NCBI RefSeq assembly: GCF_902506165.1
Contig: NZ_LR733817.1
Span: 6,141,978 to 6,205,977, forward strand
Direction of reading: 5' to 3'
Length of the DNA stretch: 64,000 nt
Origin: Bosea sp. 29B
GTDB lineage: Bacteria; Pseudomonadota; Alphaproteobacteria; Rhizobiales; Beijerinckiaceae
Both the position numbers and the translations under genes were made by a program. The notes under the pieces are model-generated. The model did not search any database. It was given only the letters and a program-made list of their open reading frames with translations, and had not been told where the DNA came from. Below are positions 31,450 to 39,619 of this stretch, piece after piece (the first letter of the stretch is position 1; each line of letters starts with the position of its first letter).

Positions 31450-31857
31450 CTACAGGCCCGACAATCGCGCCACGGCAGCGGTGTCGGTGAACTGGGTCAC
31501 GCTCTTCAGCTTGCCGTCAGCAATGGTGAAGATGTCCATGATCTCGAACGCTGCGCTGCGGCCGGTCGGCTTGCAGGCGACAGTGGCGCGCCAGTGCAGC
31601 GTCGCCTTGTCACCATCGACGGTCAGCGCCAGTTCTTCGATGTCGCTGAAGACATAGGTCGCGATCAGCCCGGCCATCTGCTCGCGAACGGCTGCGTGGC
31701 CCTCCGGCTGCACAAAGACTTCGGCAGCCTCCGGCCCGCCGGCAAGCCGGTAGCTGCAATCGGGGTGCATATAGCCCATCAGGGCGTCGAGATCGCCGCG
31801 ATGGCGCGCGGCATAGGCATCACGGATCAAGGCTTCGACGGCAGCGCGATCGGTCAT
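31450..31857 (-). CDS. nuclear transport factor 2-like (SnoaL) family protein
   Basis: A 135-aa small alpha-beta barrel protein. It has the N-terminal helices (A-A-V-E-A-L-I-R-D-A-Y-A-A-R-H-R-G-D-L), the M-H-P-D-C-S-Y-R turn and the late T-V-A-C-K-P-T-G and M-D-I-F-T-I-A-D-G-K-L strands of NTF2/SnoaL proteins. Members are cyclases, isomerases or ligand binders. The ATG at 31857 is chosen by domain start. It is a single gene, about 100 bp downstream of the pdxY start region. Confidence 0.85.
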   Translation of the reverse strand: MTDRAAVEALIRDAYAARHRGDLDALMGYMHPDCSYRLAGGPEAAEVFVQPEGHAAVREQMAGLIATYVFSDIEELALTVDGDKATLHWRATVACKPTGRSAAFEIMDIFTIADGKLKSVTQFTDTAAVARLSGL

Positions 31858-31932
31858 GGCGCCTCTCCTTGCGTCAACAGACACTCTCGCGCCGCGGTGA
31901 CTGCAAGTCCAGCGTGCAATTGGCCGTTGCGC

Positions 31933-32349
31933 TCAGGCCGGCGTGCCCATGATGTAGGGCACGCTGGCGATGACGATGGCGAGCTGGGCGGCATTGCACG
32001 CCATCCCGCCGCAATGCAGCCGGCGCAAGCGGCGGCCAACATCGGCGGGCCAGGCAGCGATCTGGGCATCCATCCGCGCCAGGAACCAGCGCCGCCCCAG
32101 CAGTGTCGTCGCCAGGACGCCGACGCCGATCACGAAGGCCCAGCGTTCCGTCAGGGCGAAGACCACCGTCCCGACGACGGCAGCGACGGCAAGCACCTGG
32201 AAATAGGCACTGAACATCATCCGCATCAGCCGGGCGACCGGCAGGACATCGAGCTTCACGAACAGGAAGCCGGGGGCCGCCAGCAGCAGATAGCCCATCG
32301 GCAGGATCAGGATGACGAAGGCGAACAGGGCGGCGGCATTCGGCGTCAT
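31933..32349 (-). CDS. hypothetical membrane protein
   Basis: A 138-aa protein with four predicted helices (near residues 7-27, 43-63, 66-84 and 115-134). It carries a short basic loop (R-R-L-R-R-L-H-C-G-G) and the motif C-N-A-A-Q-L-A before the last helix. No family was recognised. The ATG at 32349 fits a direct start into the first helix. It precedes the NTF2-like gene on the same strand after 75 bp, so the pair may be co-transcribed. Confidence 0.7.
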   Translation of the reverse strand: MTPNAAALFAFVILILPMGYLLLAAPGFLFVKLDVLPVARLMRMMFSAYFQVLAVAAVVGTVVFALTERWAFVIGVGVLATTLLGRRWFLARMDAQIAAWPADVGRRLRRLHCGGMACNAAQLAIVIASVPYIMGTPA

Positions 32350-32695
32350 GCGAGCACCTTCTGGCCTCCTCCGCCGGAAGGATCTTCCAGCGGACGCCGC
32401 CGCAATATTCATCCACCTGCAGTTGCAGACAATTGGACTTTCGGCTGATGCAAATTGAGCCGGCTGCCGAACGAATACCGGAAAAAGCTCGTTCGAAAGC
32501 AGGCAAATCCTCTGCCTCCGAAACGCCCCTCCAGAATCCAGCGCGGCTGCCGAGCAAAAGGCTGGGCCTAAGGTCTAGTTGTCGAAAGCTGAATTCTTCA
32601 TCACCCTGCCTGCCGCAAGCCGGATGCTTGACGCAACAGCGCAGCGGCCCGGCACTAAAAAGAAAAAGCAAGAATCGAAACAGCGGAGGATGACG
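32350..32695. other. 346-bp intergenic region between divergent genes
   Basis: This stretch is visibly more AT-rich than its surroundings, especially 32400-32500 and 32640-32690, and lies between divergent genes. It should hold both promoters. No gene, tRNA or strong hairpin was found in it. Confidence 0.5.
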
Positions 32696-33433
32696 ATGAG
32701 CAAGTTCTCCTGGCTTTGGCGCGCGACAAGCAGGAACAAGCCCCAGGACGATGACAAGACGTCTTCTGAACAGCCTGAAGGCGGCGATCGCCGTCGCCTG
32801 CTCCAGGCGCTTTCCGCGCTGGTTGGCGGCAGCGCCCTGACCGCGATGTCGCCGCCGGCCGAGGCCAAGGATGCAAGCGAGTTGCCACCACCGAAGCGGG
32901 CGCTGACCGGCCGCGATGCAGCCGGCAAGTCGGTGTTCAAGTCGTTCGACGTCACGTCCAAGGTGGTGGAGATCGACTCAAATCCCGGGCTGACCTTCTA
33001 CGAGCTCTACAGGACCGAGGGCGTGCCGCAGCTCACCGGGATGGAGCCCGACCCGATGCTAGCGGGAACAGTCGCCTTTCCCGGCCCCGGCGGCACGATG
33101 TTCCGCCTCATCTCCTATCCGCCGCGGCGCCCTGAGGGCTGGAAGCCGCCAGCCGGCGTGACCTTCAAGAGCGCGCTGGAGGAAATGTCGGAGAAGGTCC
33201 CGCGCATGGGCGACCATTTCGATCTCAGTGCGCCAGGCATGCACACCTCCGACACCATCGACTACGGGGTCGTGGTTCGTGGCGAGATGACGCTCGAGCT
33301 GGACGACGGACAAACCGTCCATCTGCGCCAGGGCGACTGCATCGTGCAGAACGGCACCCGGCATCGCTGGCGCAACCCGCTGCCGGAGCCCTGCCTGATG
33401 GCCTTCATCTCGGTCGGCGGGCAGCGAGCCTAG
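32696..33433 (+). CDS. cupin domain protein with Tat-like N-terminus
   Basis: A 245-aa protein. Residues 31-60 hold D-R-R-R-L-L-Q-A-L-S-A-L-V-G-G followed by a hydrophobic stretch and A-E-A-K-D, which resembles a Tat signal behind a charged leader. The C-terminal 100 residues form a cupin: H-T-S-D-T-I-D-Y-G-V-V-V-R-G-E, then D-C-I-V-Q-N-G-T-R-H-R-W-R-N-P. The two His-containing motifs suggest metal binding. The ATG at 32696 lies six bases after GGAGG; the ATG at 32690 overlaps that site. It may be an exported metal-binding oxygenase or sensor, but this is inference. Confidence 0.8.
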   Translation: MSKFSWLWRATSRNKPQDDDKTSSEQPEGGDRRRLLQALSALVGGSALTAMSPPAEAKDASELPPPKRALTGRDAAGKSVFKSFDVTSKVVEIDSNPGLTFYELYRTEGVPQLTGMEPDPMLAGTVAFPGPGGTMFRLISYPPRRPEGWKPPAGVTFKSALEEMSEKVPRMGDHFDLSAPGMHTSDTIDYGVVVRGEMTLELDDGQTVHLRQGDCIVQNGTRHRWRNPLPEPCLMAFISVGGQRA

Positions 33434-33442
33434 GGCTCGGCC

Positions 33443-33576
33443 CTTCCTTCTCCCCTCCGGGGGAGAAGGTGTCTGCGAAGCAGACGGATGAGGGCAGTAC
33501 GACCGGCCCGCTCGCGCGGCCCTTCCCTCATCCGTCAGCGCTTCGCGCTGCCACCTTCTCCCCCGAGGGGAGAAAG
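33443..33576. repeat. dispersed BIME-like repeat, copy 2
   Basis: A second copy of the element at 25517-25655. The left palindrome is CCTTCTCCCCTCCGGGGGAGAAGG and the right palindrome CCTTCTCCCCCGAGGGGAGAAAGG, with the shared core GACGGATGAGGGCAGTACGACCGG. It again lies between two genes that point towards each other, which supports a role in ending transcripts. Confidence 0.7.
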
Positions 33577-33585
33577 GAGCCTCCT

Positions 33586-34611
33586 TTACGAGCCCGCCGC
33601 CGCCTTCTTGGCGAACGAGTCGATGAAGGTCTTGTTCAGGTCGACATTCGAGTTCGTCAGCTCGGGATCGAGCAGCTTGAGCGAGTCGTACATGCTCTTC
33701 ATCGCGTCGGCGGTCGGGATGCCGGTGCGCGAGTAGCTCTCCTGCGAGTTCTTCACCGCGGTCAGGTAGAGCGGCTTGTCGCCGAGATGATATTCCGCCG
33801 GGACGAGATCGGCGACATCCTCGGGCTTGGCCGTCTCCAGCCATTTCAGCGACTTCATCAGCGCGTTGACGAGCTTCTGCGTCGTCACCGGGTTCTTCTC
33901 GGCGAAATCGTTCTTGAGATAGAGCACCGCCGCCGGGTTCGAGCCGCCGAACAGCGCCTTGGTGCCGGCCTCGGTGCGGGTGTCGATCAGCGAAACCACA
34001 TCGCCATCCGATTCCAGCTTCGAGGTGACGGGGTCGAGATGCGAGATCACGTCGACCTGCTTCTGCTTGATCGCTGCGACCGCGCTGGCGCCGGCGCCGA
34101 CGCCGATGATCGCCGCGTCGCTTGCCTTCAGCCCCGCCTTGACCATGGCGTATTGCGCGGTCAGCGCCGTCGAGGAGCCGGGCGCGGTGACGCCGATCTT
34201 CAGGCCCTTGAAGTCGGCCGCGGACTTGACCTTGTCGGCAAGGTCCTTGCGGACCGCAATGGTGATCGCCGGGAAGCGCCCGAGCTCGATCACGGCGCGG
34301 ATGTCCTGGCCCTTGGCCTGCATGCGGATGGTGTGCTCATAGGCACCGGTGACGACGTCGACCGAGCCGCCGACGAGTGCCTGCAGCGACTTGGCGCCGC
34401 CGCCGAAATCGTTGATCTCGACGTCGAGCCCCTGATCCTTGAAGAAGCCCTTCTTCTCCGCGACCGTCAGCGGGAGATAGTAGAGCAACTGCTTGCCGCC
34501 GACGCCGAGCGTCAGCTTCGGCTTCTCGGCATTCTGGGCGAAGGCCGGCGAGACGCCGAGCGCAGTGGTGACAGCGAGCGCGGCCAGCGCCGCACGACGA
34601 GTGAAAAACAT
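33586..34611 (-). CDS. ABC transporter substrate-binding protein, SsuA/NMT1-like
   Basis: A 341-aa periplasmic binding protein. It has a signal peptide (R-R-A-A-L-A-A-L-A-V-T-T-A-L-G-V-S-P-A-F-A-Q), then G-V-G-G-K-Q-L-L-Y-Y-L-P-L-T-V-A-E-K-K-G-F-F, which is the entry of the nitrate/sulfonate/taurine-type family. G-S-V-D-V-V-T-G-A-Y-E-H is the ligand-pocket region. The sulphur- or nitrogen-linked organic ligand is not determined. Its permease and ATPase may be those encoded at 38828-40485; four genes lie in between. Confidence 0.9.
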   Translation of the reverse strand: MFFTRRAALAALAVTTALGVSPAFAQNAEKPKLTLGVGGKQLLYYLPLTVAEKKGFFKDQGLDVEINDFGGGAKSLQALVGGSVDVVTGAYEHTIRMQAKGQDIRAVIELGRFPAITIAVRKDLADKVKSAADFKGLKIGVTAPGSSTALTAQYAMVKAGLKASDAAIIGVGAGASAVAAIKQKQVDVISHLDPVTSKLESDGDVVSLIDTRTEAGTKALFGGSNPAAVLYLKNDFAEKNPVTTQKLVNALMKSLKWLETAKPEDVADLVPAEYHLGDKPLYLTAVKNSQESYSRTGIPTADAMKSMYDSLKLLDPELTNSNVDLNKTFIDSFAKKAAAGS

Positions 34612-34865
34612 CGGTTTCCTCCGGTTGAGCGATGACGCGCTTCGAAAAAGGCGCGATTTCGCGACGAAGATAGGCGCATTGCCGCAAGCGGGGCAAGCGC
34701 AGGCATGCCGACGCGGAGCGCGTGAAGCCGGGGCAGATCGCCGCGGAAGCGACAGGAAAGATTCAAGGCTTGTTAAAGCTGGTCTTCCACACTGGCCGTT
34801 GCAGTAACTCCCGACGATGCCTCGATAACGGCTTTCGACCAGAACGGACGAAACAGGAGACGGTC

Positions 34866-35378
34866 ATGGTGGACGCAGTAGCGGCCCGGACTGCGCCTTT
34901 CCCCTATGAACTTCCGCAGAGCGCGCCCTCGGCAGGCGTGCCGGCTCCGGATAGGGCAAGCTCTTCGCCTGCCACGGTGACCTCGGCAACGCCTGAGCGG
35001 GACGATGCCGTCATCCTCGACCTGTCCGACCAGGCTCGCACCGCCCTCGCCCAGGGCAGCACCAGCGCGCAAGCACCAGGAGCCGGCATCGACGGCCCGG
35101 CCGAGCCGAGCTGGGTCGAAAAGCGCTTCAAGCTGATGACGGAATACACGGCGCTGCAGCAGGAACTCGTTTGGCTCAGCGACCGGACCATGGCCCATGC
35201 GCTCGACGAGATGTTCCAGGGCAGCGCCGCGGTACAGGGCGAGAACGGCACGACGGACAAACAGGAGCAGTTCGACCGCGACATGCAGCGGCGCGAAGAA
35301 CTGATGCCGCGTTACGCCGAGCTGATACGGATGCTCGGAGCCTCGCCGAGCCAGAAGAGCACGGACGAATCGGGCTAG
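34866..35378 (+). CDS. hypothetical protein
   Basis: A 170-aa soluble protein. A low-complexity, Ala/Pro/Ser-rich N-terminal half carries a short D-D-A-V-I-L-D-L-S-D-Q-A-R motif. A helical C-terminal half (S-W-V-E-K-R-F-K-L-M-T-E-Y-T-A-L-Q-Q-E-L) resembles a coiled coil. The ATG at 34866 has AGGAG upstream; the longer frame overlaps promoter DNA. The V-I-L-D-L-S-D-Q-A-R style is seen in small proteins linked to flagellar hook or FlgM-type genes, but no such gene is near. It converges with the DUF3592 gene and the stop codons overlap. Confidence 0.65.
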   Translation: MVDAVAARTAPFPYELPQSAPSAGVPAPDRASSSPATVTSATPERDDAVILDLSDQARTALAQGSTSAQAPGAGIDGPAEPSWVEKRFKLMTEYTALQQELVWLSDRTMAHALDEMFQGSAAVQGENGTTDKQEQFDRDMQRREELMPRYAELIRMLGASPSQKSTDESG

Positions 35379-36742
35379 CGGAAGATGCGGCTCGCATAGA
35401 GCGCAATGGCGAAGCAGGCGAGCGCGACACCGAGCAGGATCCAGTTCGATTCCGTCGGATTCTCCAGAGCCGCGTTGGACGGATCCTGCGGGTCGTAATG
35501 CACCTCGACCGGCGCGCCGGCCGGATAGCGAGCGACGATCCCCTGCGCGAGGCTCTCCGACCCCGAGACCTCCAGGCCGAGCTTGACCTGCCGGCTGTGC
35601 AGGCGGTTGCCCTCGACGGTATAGGCGAACTCGACGACGGGGAGATAGGTGGTGCGCGTCTTGCCGTTCTCCGTCGAGCGGCGCTGCTCGACGGTGCTGG
35701 AGACGACCTCCCCCGCAGTGACCGGCCAGGCATTGGCGCGGGCGAGATAGCGCCGGTGGCCGATGAAGAACAGCAGCGCCGCAGCGCCGAACAGGCCGGC
35801 GAACAGCATCACCGGGACATCCGCATCCGGCATGCGCGCCTTGAGGACTTCGGCTCCCTCGGTGGCCACCCAGTAGAGCCCCCAGACCAGGAGCATGAGA
35901 ACGAGCAGCGCGAGGCCGCAACCCTTGACCGCGCCCTTCGGCGCCTCACGCTCCAGGACACAGTCGCTGGGATCGGCCGGGTCGTAATGGACGGTCACGC
36001 TCCTGCCCGCCGGATAGCGCGCCAGCGCCTCTTGCGCATATTTGCCGCTGATGTCGCCGAGGCTGACTCGCGTGCCCTGATAGGTCACCCCGCCGACCGA
36101 GAAGGAATAGGTCACGGCGGGGACGTTGACGGCGGTGCCGATCTCGTTGCCCACGGGCGGCCGCCGCACCGCCATCTGGGAGCGGATGATGCGCCCCGGC
36201 GCCTGCGACCAGTTGCTGGCGCGCCGGACCTTGAGCACGGCATTGACGACCATAGCGGCGACCATCACCACCATCGGCAGCGCGATCAGCGCGATATTGC
36301 CCATGGTCGTTCCGGCGAAAGGCAGCCGCTCGACCCAGCTCTCCGGCAGCACCTCGGCGATCACGAAGATCAGCGCCAACGAGGCGACGACGGCTATCAC
36401 CGCCCAGGTCGGCGGCTCGCCTCTGGCCTCAGCCGCCTTGGCCGGCGAGACCTTGGGCTGCCAGGCCAGCTTGCCGCGCCAGCTCTTGTCGCCGCCGAGA
36501 TAGGCGAGGAGTATCCGCTTCAGCGTCGCCGCGTCGACCGTCTCGGCCGCGTCGAACCGCGCCTTGCCCGAGTGGTAGGCCAGCCGGAACCGGCCTTTCC
36601 CTTCCAGCCCCGCTTCGACATAGCCGTCATCATCGGACAGGTTGATGAACCAGTCGGGATCGTCGCCGCGCTGGTCGATGGCGCGGGTGATGTCCTCCCG
36701 CGTCGGGTCGGCCGTGATGCGATCGCAGACATCAAGTTCCAT
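35375..36742 (-). CDS. membrane protein with two DUF3592 domains and an N-terminal soluble domain
   Basis: A 455-aa protein. Residues 1-95 form a soluble alpha/beta domain (I-T-A-D-P-T-R-E-D-I-T-R-A-I, G-R-F-R-L-A-Y-H-S-G, Y-L-G-G-D-K-S-W-R) similar in layout to Imm1-like proteins. Two tandem DUF3592 units follow, each with a W-x-x-x-x-G start and an ending such as V-H-Y-D-P-A-D-P-S-D-C-V-L-E (the second is V-H-Y-D-P-Q-D-P-S-N-A-A-L-E), with about five membrane helices. The ATG at 36742 starts just before the soluble domain; 36781 is possible. The function is unknown. Confidence 0.82.
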   Translation of the reverse strand: MELDVCDRITADPTREDITRAIDQRGDDPDWFINLSDDDGYVEAGLEGKGRFRLAYHSGKARFDAAETVDAATLKRILLAYLGGDKSWRGKLAWQPKVSPAKAAEARGEPPTWAVIAVVASLALIFVIAEVLPESWVERLPFAGTTMGNIALIALPMVVMVAAMVVNAVLKVRRASNWSQAPGRIIRSQMAVRRPPVGNEIGTAVNVPAVTYSFSVGGVTYQGTRVSLGDISGKYAQEALARYPAGRSVTVHYDPADPSDCVLEREAPKGAVKGCGLALLVLMLLVWGLYWVATEGAEVLKARMPDADVPVMLFAGLFGAAALLFFIGHRRYLARANAWPVTAGEVVSSTVEQRRSTENGKTRTTYLPVVEFAYTVEGNRLHSRQVKLGLEVSGSESLAQGIVARYPAGAPVEVHYDPQDPSNAALENPTESNWILLGVALACFAIALYASRIFR

Positions 36743-36843
36743 GATCGCCCCCGACGATGGAAGGGCGATGATGGCGCTCATCTGCGAGCGGAATCAAGCG
36801 TAGCTTACGTTAGGTCGCCGACTGCTTTCCCTACCCCGGCGAG

Positions 36844-37812
36844 CTACGGCATTACCTGGTCCAGGAATGAGGCGATGCCCTGGCGCTGTCGATTGACGAC
36901 AAGACGCGTCACGTCCGGACGCGCGTAATGTCCGGCCTGGTCGAAGTTCTGCCGTTCGCGCCGGATCTCGCGATGGTCGAGCGTTGCAACCAGAAGCTCC
37001 TCGCGTCCGGTCACGGGCTCGATCAGCCAGTTGCCATCCGGCCCGGCGATGCCCGAGCCGCCATCGGCCAGCATGTCGGGGCAACTCGCCAGCATGGCCG
37101 CAGCGGGGCTGCCTGGCGGCACATCCTGCCGGCGCATCAGTCCCGACACCGCCAGCACATAGCTGCGCCCCTCGCGCGCCAGGAAGCGGGTGGTGCCTTC
37201 CGTGTTGCGCAGGTTCCCCGGCCAGAGCGCCACATGCAGGTTTTCGCCTTGCGCGTACAGAGCGGCCCGCGACAGCGGCATCCAGTTCTCGAAGCAGTTC
37301 AGCCCACCGACGGTGAAGGGGCCGACGCGGTGCACCTGCAGGCCGTGCCCGTCTCCTGGCGCCCAGCTCAGCCGCTCTTCATAGGTCGGCATCAGCTTGC
37401 GGTGCACCGAGGCGATCTTTCCATCCGTGCCGATATGCACGCGGGAGCAGTAGACGCTGTGCCCGCCGCGATCGGCCGGGCGCTCGATGATGCCGAGCAT
37501 CACGGCGATGCCACCTCGCGCCGCGGCGGCGCACACCGCGTCGAGATGGCCGGCCTCCACCTGCACCGCCTGGTCGAGATAGTGAGCGTGGATCTCCTTC
37601 TGGAGCGGCGATTCGAAGCGCGCACCGTCGGTATGCTCGATCCAGAAGGGATAGCCCGGCACCAGCGCCTCCCCGAAGGCGACGAAGCCACAGCCGGCCT
37701 GCGCAGCGCGCTCGATCCAGGCAACGACCTTCGCGAGCGTGGCGTCGCGCTCAAGCCATATCGGGGCAATCTGGGCGAGGCCCACGGTCAGGCTGTCTGC
37801 GGCGTTGGTCAT
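36844..37812 (-). CDS. carbon-nitrogen hydrolase (nitrilase)
   Basis: A 322-aa enzyme of the nitrilase superfamily. The catalytic triad is visible: Glu in V-A-F-G-E-A-L-V-P-G-Y-P (about residue 48), Lys in V-H-R-K-L-M-P-T-Y-E-E (about 139), and Cys in G-G-L-N-C-F-E-N-W-M-P (about 173). The C-F-E-N-W and P-G-Y-P-F-W motifs favour true nitrilase or cyanide dihydratase branch members that convert nitriles to carboxylates, rather than amidases. It is divergent from a LysR gene (93 bp between starts), which probably controls it. Substrate preference is not readable from sequence. Confidence 0.92.
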   Translation of the reverse strand: MTNAADSLTVGLAQIAPIWLERDATLAKVVAWIERAAQAGCGFVAFGEALVPGYPFWIEHTDGARFESPLQKEIHAHYLDQAVQVEAGHLDAVCAAAARGGIAVMLGIIERPADRGGHSVYCSRVHIGTDGKIASVHRKLMPTYEERLSWAPGDGHGLQVHRVGPFTVGGLNCFENWMPLSRAALYAQGENLHVALWPGNLRNTEGTTRFLAREGRSYVLAVSGLMRRQDVPPGSPAAAMLASCPDMLADGGSGIAGPDGNWLIEPVTGREELLVATLDHREIRRERQNFDQAGHYARPDVTRLVVNRQRQGIASFLDQVMP

Positions 37813-37905
37813 CGTCTCCCGATCCCGGTCTTGAGTGAGTTGCGGGGGCCGGGGTAAGGCTGGGCAATCAATCAGTCCAATTAATCGTCACGATGGCCGT
37901 GGATC

Positions 37906-38931
37906 ATGCCAGCTAATGTCACTCTCGTGCAGTTGCGCTGCTTTGCCGGCGTCGTCGAGCATGGCGGCTTCACCATGGCGGCGGACCGCCTCTGCCTCAC
38001 TCAATCGGCGGTGAGTCAGGCAGTCGCCGCGCTGGAAAGAGCCTTGAACACGCCCCTGCTTCTGCGCGGGCGCGACGGGTTGACGCTGACGGTTGCCGGC
38101 GAAGCCGCCTTGGTCGAGGCGCGAGCCGCGCTCGCTGCCGTCGCGCGCCTGAGCATCTGCGGTGGGCTCGCCGGCAGGTTGAGTGGCACCTTGCGGATCG
38201 GCGTCGTGCAGAGCGCGGGCGTCCGGCTGCTTCCGGGCTGGTTGCGCCGCCTGCGCGCCGAGCACCCCGGCATCGCGGTGACATTGTACGAGGGCACAGA
38301 TCCGGAGGTGACGGCCTGGATACAGGCCGGCGTCGTCGAGATCGGCATCACCAGCCGCACCCATCCGGAACTGGCGGCGCGGCCGGTCTTCTCCGACGAC
38401 TATCTCGTCGTCGTCCCGTTCGACCACGCCTTCGCGGCGCGTGCTTCGGTGTCGCTGAAGGCCCTGGACGGACAGCGCATGCTGCTCTCGGGCGGCGGCT
38501 GCGAGACCCTGATCCAGGAGTTGCTGGCTGCGGCGTCCAGCCATCCCGAGATCACCTGTCTCGTTCGCGACAACACGACCCTGCTCAGCATGGTGCGCGA
38601 AGGGCTCGGCCTGACGATCATGCCAGAGCTCGCGCTCGACGACGGCAGCGGCATCACCGCGCTCCGTCTCAGCCCAAATCTGCGCCGCACCTTGTACGCG
38701 GTCAGCCTGCCGGCCGAGACGCTACGCCCGGTCGTCACCGCTTTCCTGGCGTTGATCGAAAGCCATCCAGTCCCACGGCGTGCGGCCCAAGGCCGAAAGG
38801 AGCGCTTGTCGGCTGAAGGCGTTCCGCTCAGGTCGTGGTGGTCGAGCTCTGACCCGGCCGCCAGACCAGAAGCCGGTTCTCGACCAGCGTCACGATCGAA
38901 TCGATCAGGATCACGAAGATCGCCAGAATGA
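37906..38931 (+). CDS. LysR family transcriptional regulator
   Basis: A 341-aa regulator. It has the LysR winged-helix domain (L-V-Q-L-R-C-F-A-G-V-V-E-H-G-G-F-T-M-A-A-D-R-L, then L-T-Q-S-A-V-S-Q) and an effector domain ending near residue 290. The last 45 or so residues are Arg/Ser-rich and encoded antisense to the end of the permease gene at 38828, so they are probably a neutral extension. The divergent position next to the nitrilase gene suggests it regulates that gene. The natural inducer is unknown. Confidence 0.9.
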   Translation: MPANVTLVQLRCFAGVVEHGGFTMAADRLCLTQSAVSQAVAALERALNTPLLLRGRDGLTLTVAGEAALVEARAALAAVARLSICGGLAGRLSGTLRIGVVQSAGVRLLPGWLRRLRAEHPGIAVTLYEGTDPEVTAWIQAGVVEIGITSRTHPELAARPVFSDDYLVVVPFDHAFAARASVSLKALDGQRMLLSGGGCETLIQELLAAASSHPEITCLVRDNTTLLSMVREGLGLTIMPELALDDGSGITALRLSPNLRRTLYAVSLPAETLRPVVTAFLALIESHPVPRRAAQGRKERLSAEGVPLRSWWSSSDPAARPEAGSRPASRSNRSGSRRSPE

Positions 38932-39619
38932 GCATGCCCGAGAACACGCCGGTAACGTCGAAGACGCTTTCGGCCTCGTGGATCTTGTAGCCGAGCCCGG
39001 CCGACGACCCGAGATATTCGCCGACCACGGCGCCGACCAGCGCAAAGCCGACCGAGGTGTGCAAGGATGAGAACATCCAGGTCAACGCCGACGGCCAATA
39101 GACATGGCGGAAGAGCTGGCGCTCGTTCATGCCGAGCATGCGGGCATTGGCCAGCACCGTCGGCGAGACCTCGCGCACGCCCTGGTAGACGTTGAAGAAG
39201 ACGATGAAGAACACCAGCGTGAAGCCGAGCGCCACCTTCGACCAGATGCCGAGGCCGAACCAGAGCGCGAAGATCGGCGCCAGCACGACGCGCGGCAGGG
39301 CGTTCGCCGCCTTGATGTAGGGATCGAACACCGCCGCCAGCAGTTCGTTCCGGGCGAAGGCGAAGCCGAAGAAGATGCCAGCGGCCGAGCCGATCACGAA
39401 GGCGAGCACGGTCTCGGTCAGGGTGATGCCGAGATGGTAGTAGATGTCGGCGCCGGTCAACTGCTTCCAGGTCCGCGCCAGCACGTCGGCCGGGGTCGAG
39501 AAGAAGAACTGCGTCGTCTTGATGTCGCCGAACAGGCTGGTGGTGGTGACGACATGCCAGATCGCCAGAAAAACGATCATCACCAGGATCTGGAGCGAGA
39601 GAAGCTTGACGCGGTTCAT
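38828..39619 (-). CDS. ABC transporter permease, SsuC/TauC-like
   Basis: A 263-aa inner-membrane permease of the nitrate/sulfonate/taurine class. The N-terminal helix is near residues 8-28, and the contact loop V-S-P-T-V-L-A-N-A-R-M-L-G-M is in the cytoplasmic part. The ATG overlaps the TGA of the ATPase gene upstream (ATGA). The LysR gene overlaps its 3' end by about 100 bases on the other strand. It probably works with the binding protein encoded at 33586. Confidence 0.92.
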   Translation of the reverse strand: MNRVKLLSLQILVMIVFLAIWHVVTTTSLFGDIKTTQFFFSTPADVLARTWKQLTGADIYYHLGITLTETVLAFVIGSAAGIFFGFAFARNELLAAVFDPYIKAANALPRVVLAPIFALWFGLGIWSKVALGFTLVFFIVFFNVYQGVREVSPTVLANARMLGMNERQLFRHVYWPSALTWMFSSLHTSVGFALVGAVVGEYLGSSAGLGYKIHEAESVFDVTGVFSGMLILAIFVILIDSIVTLVENRLLVWRPGQSSTTTT

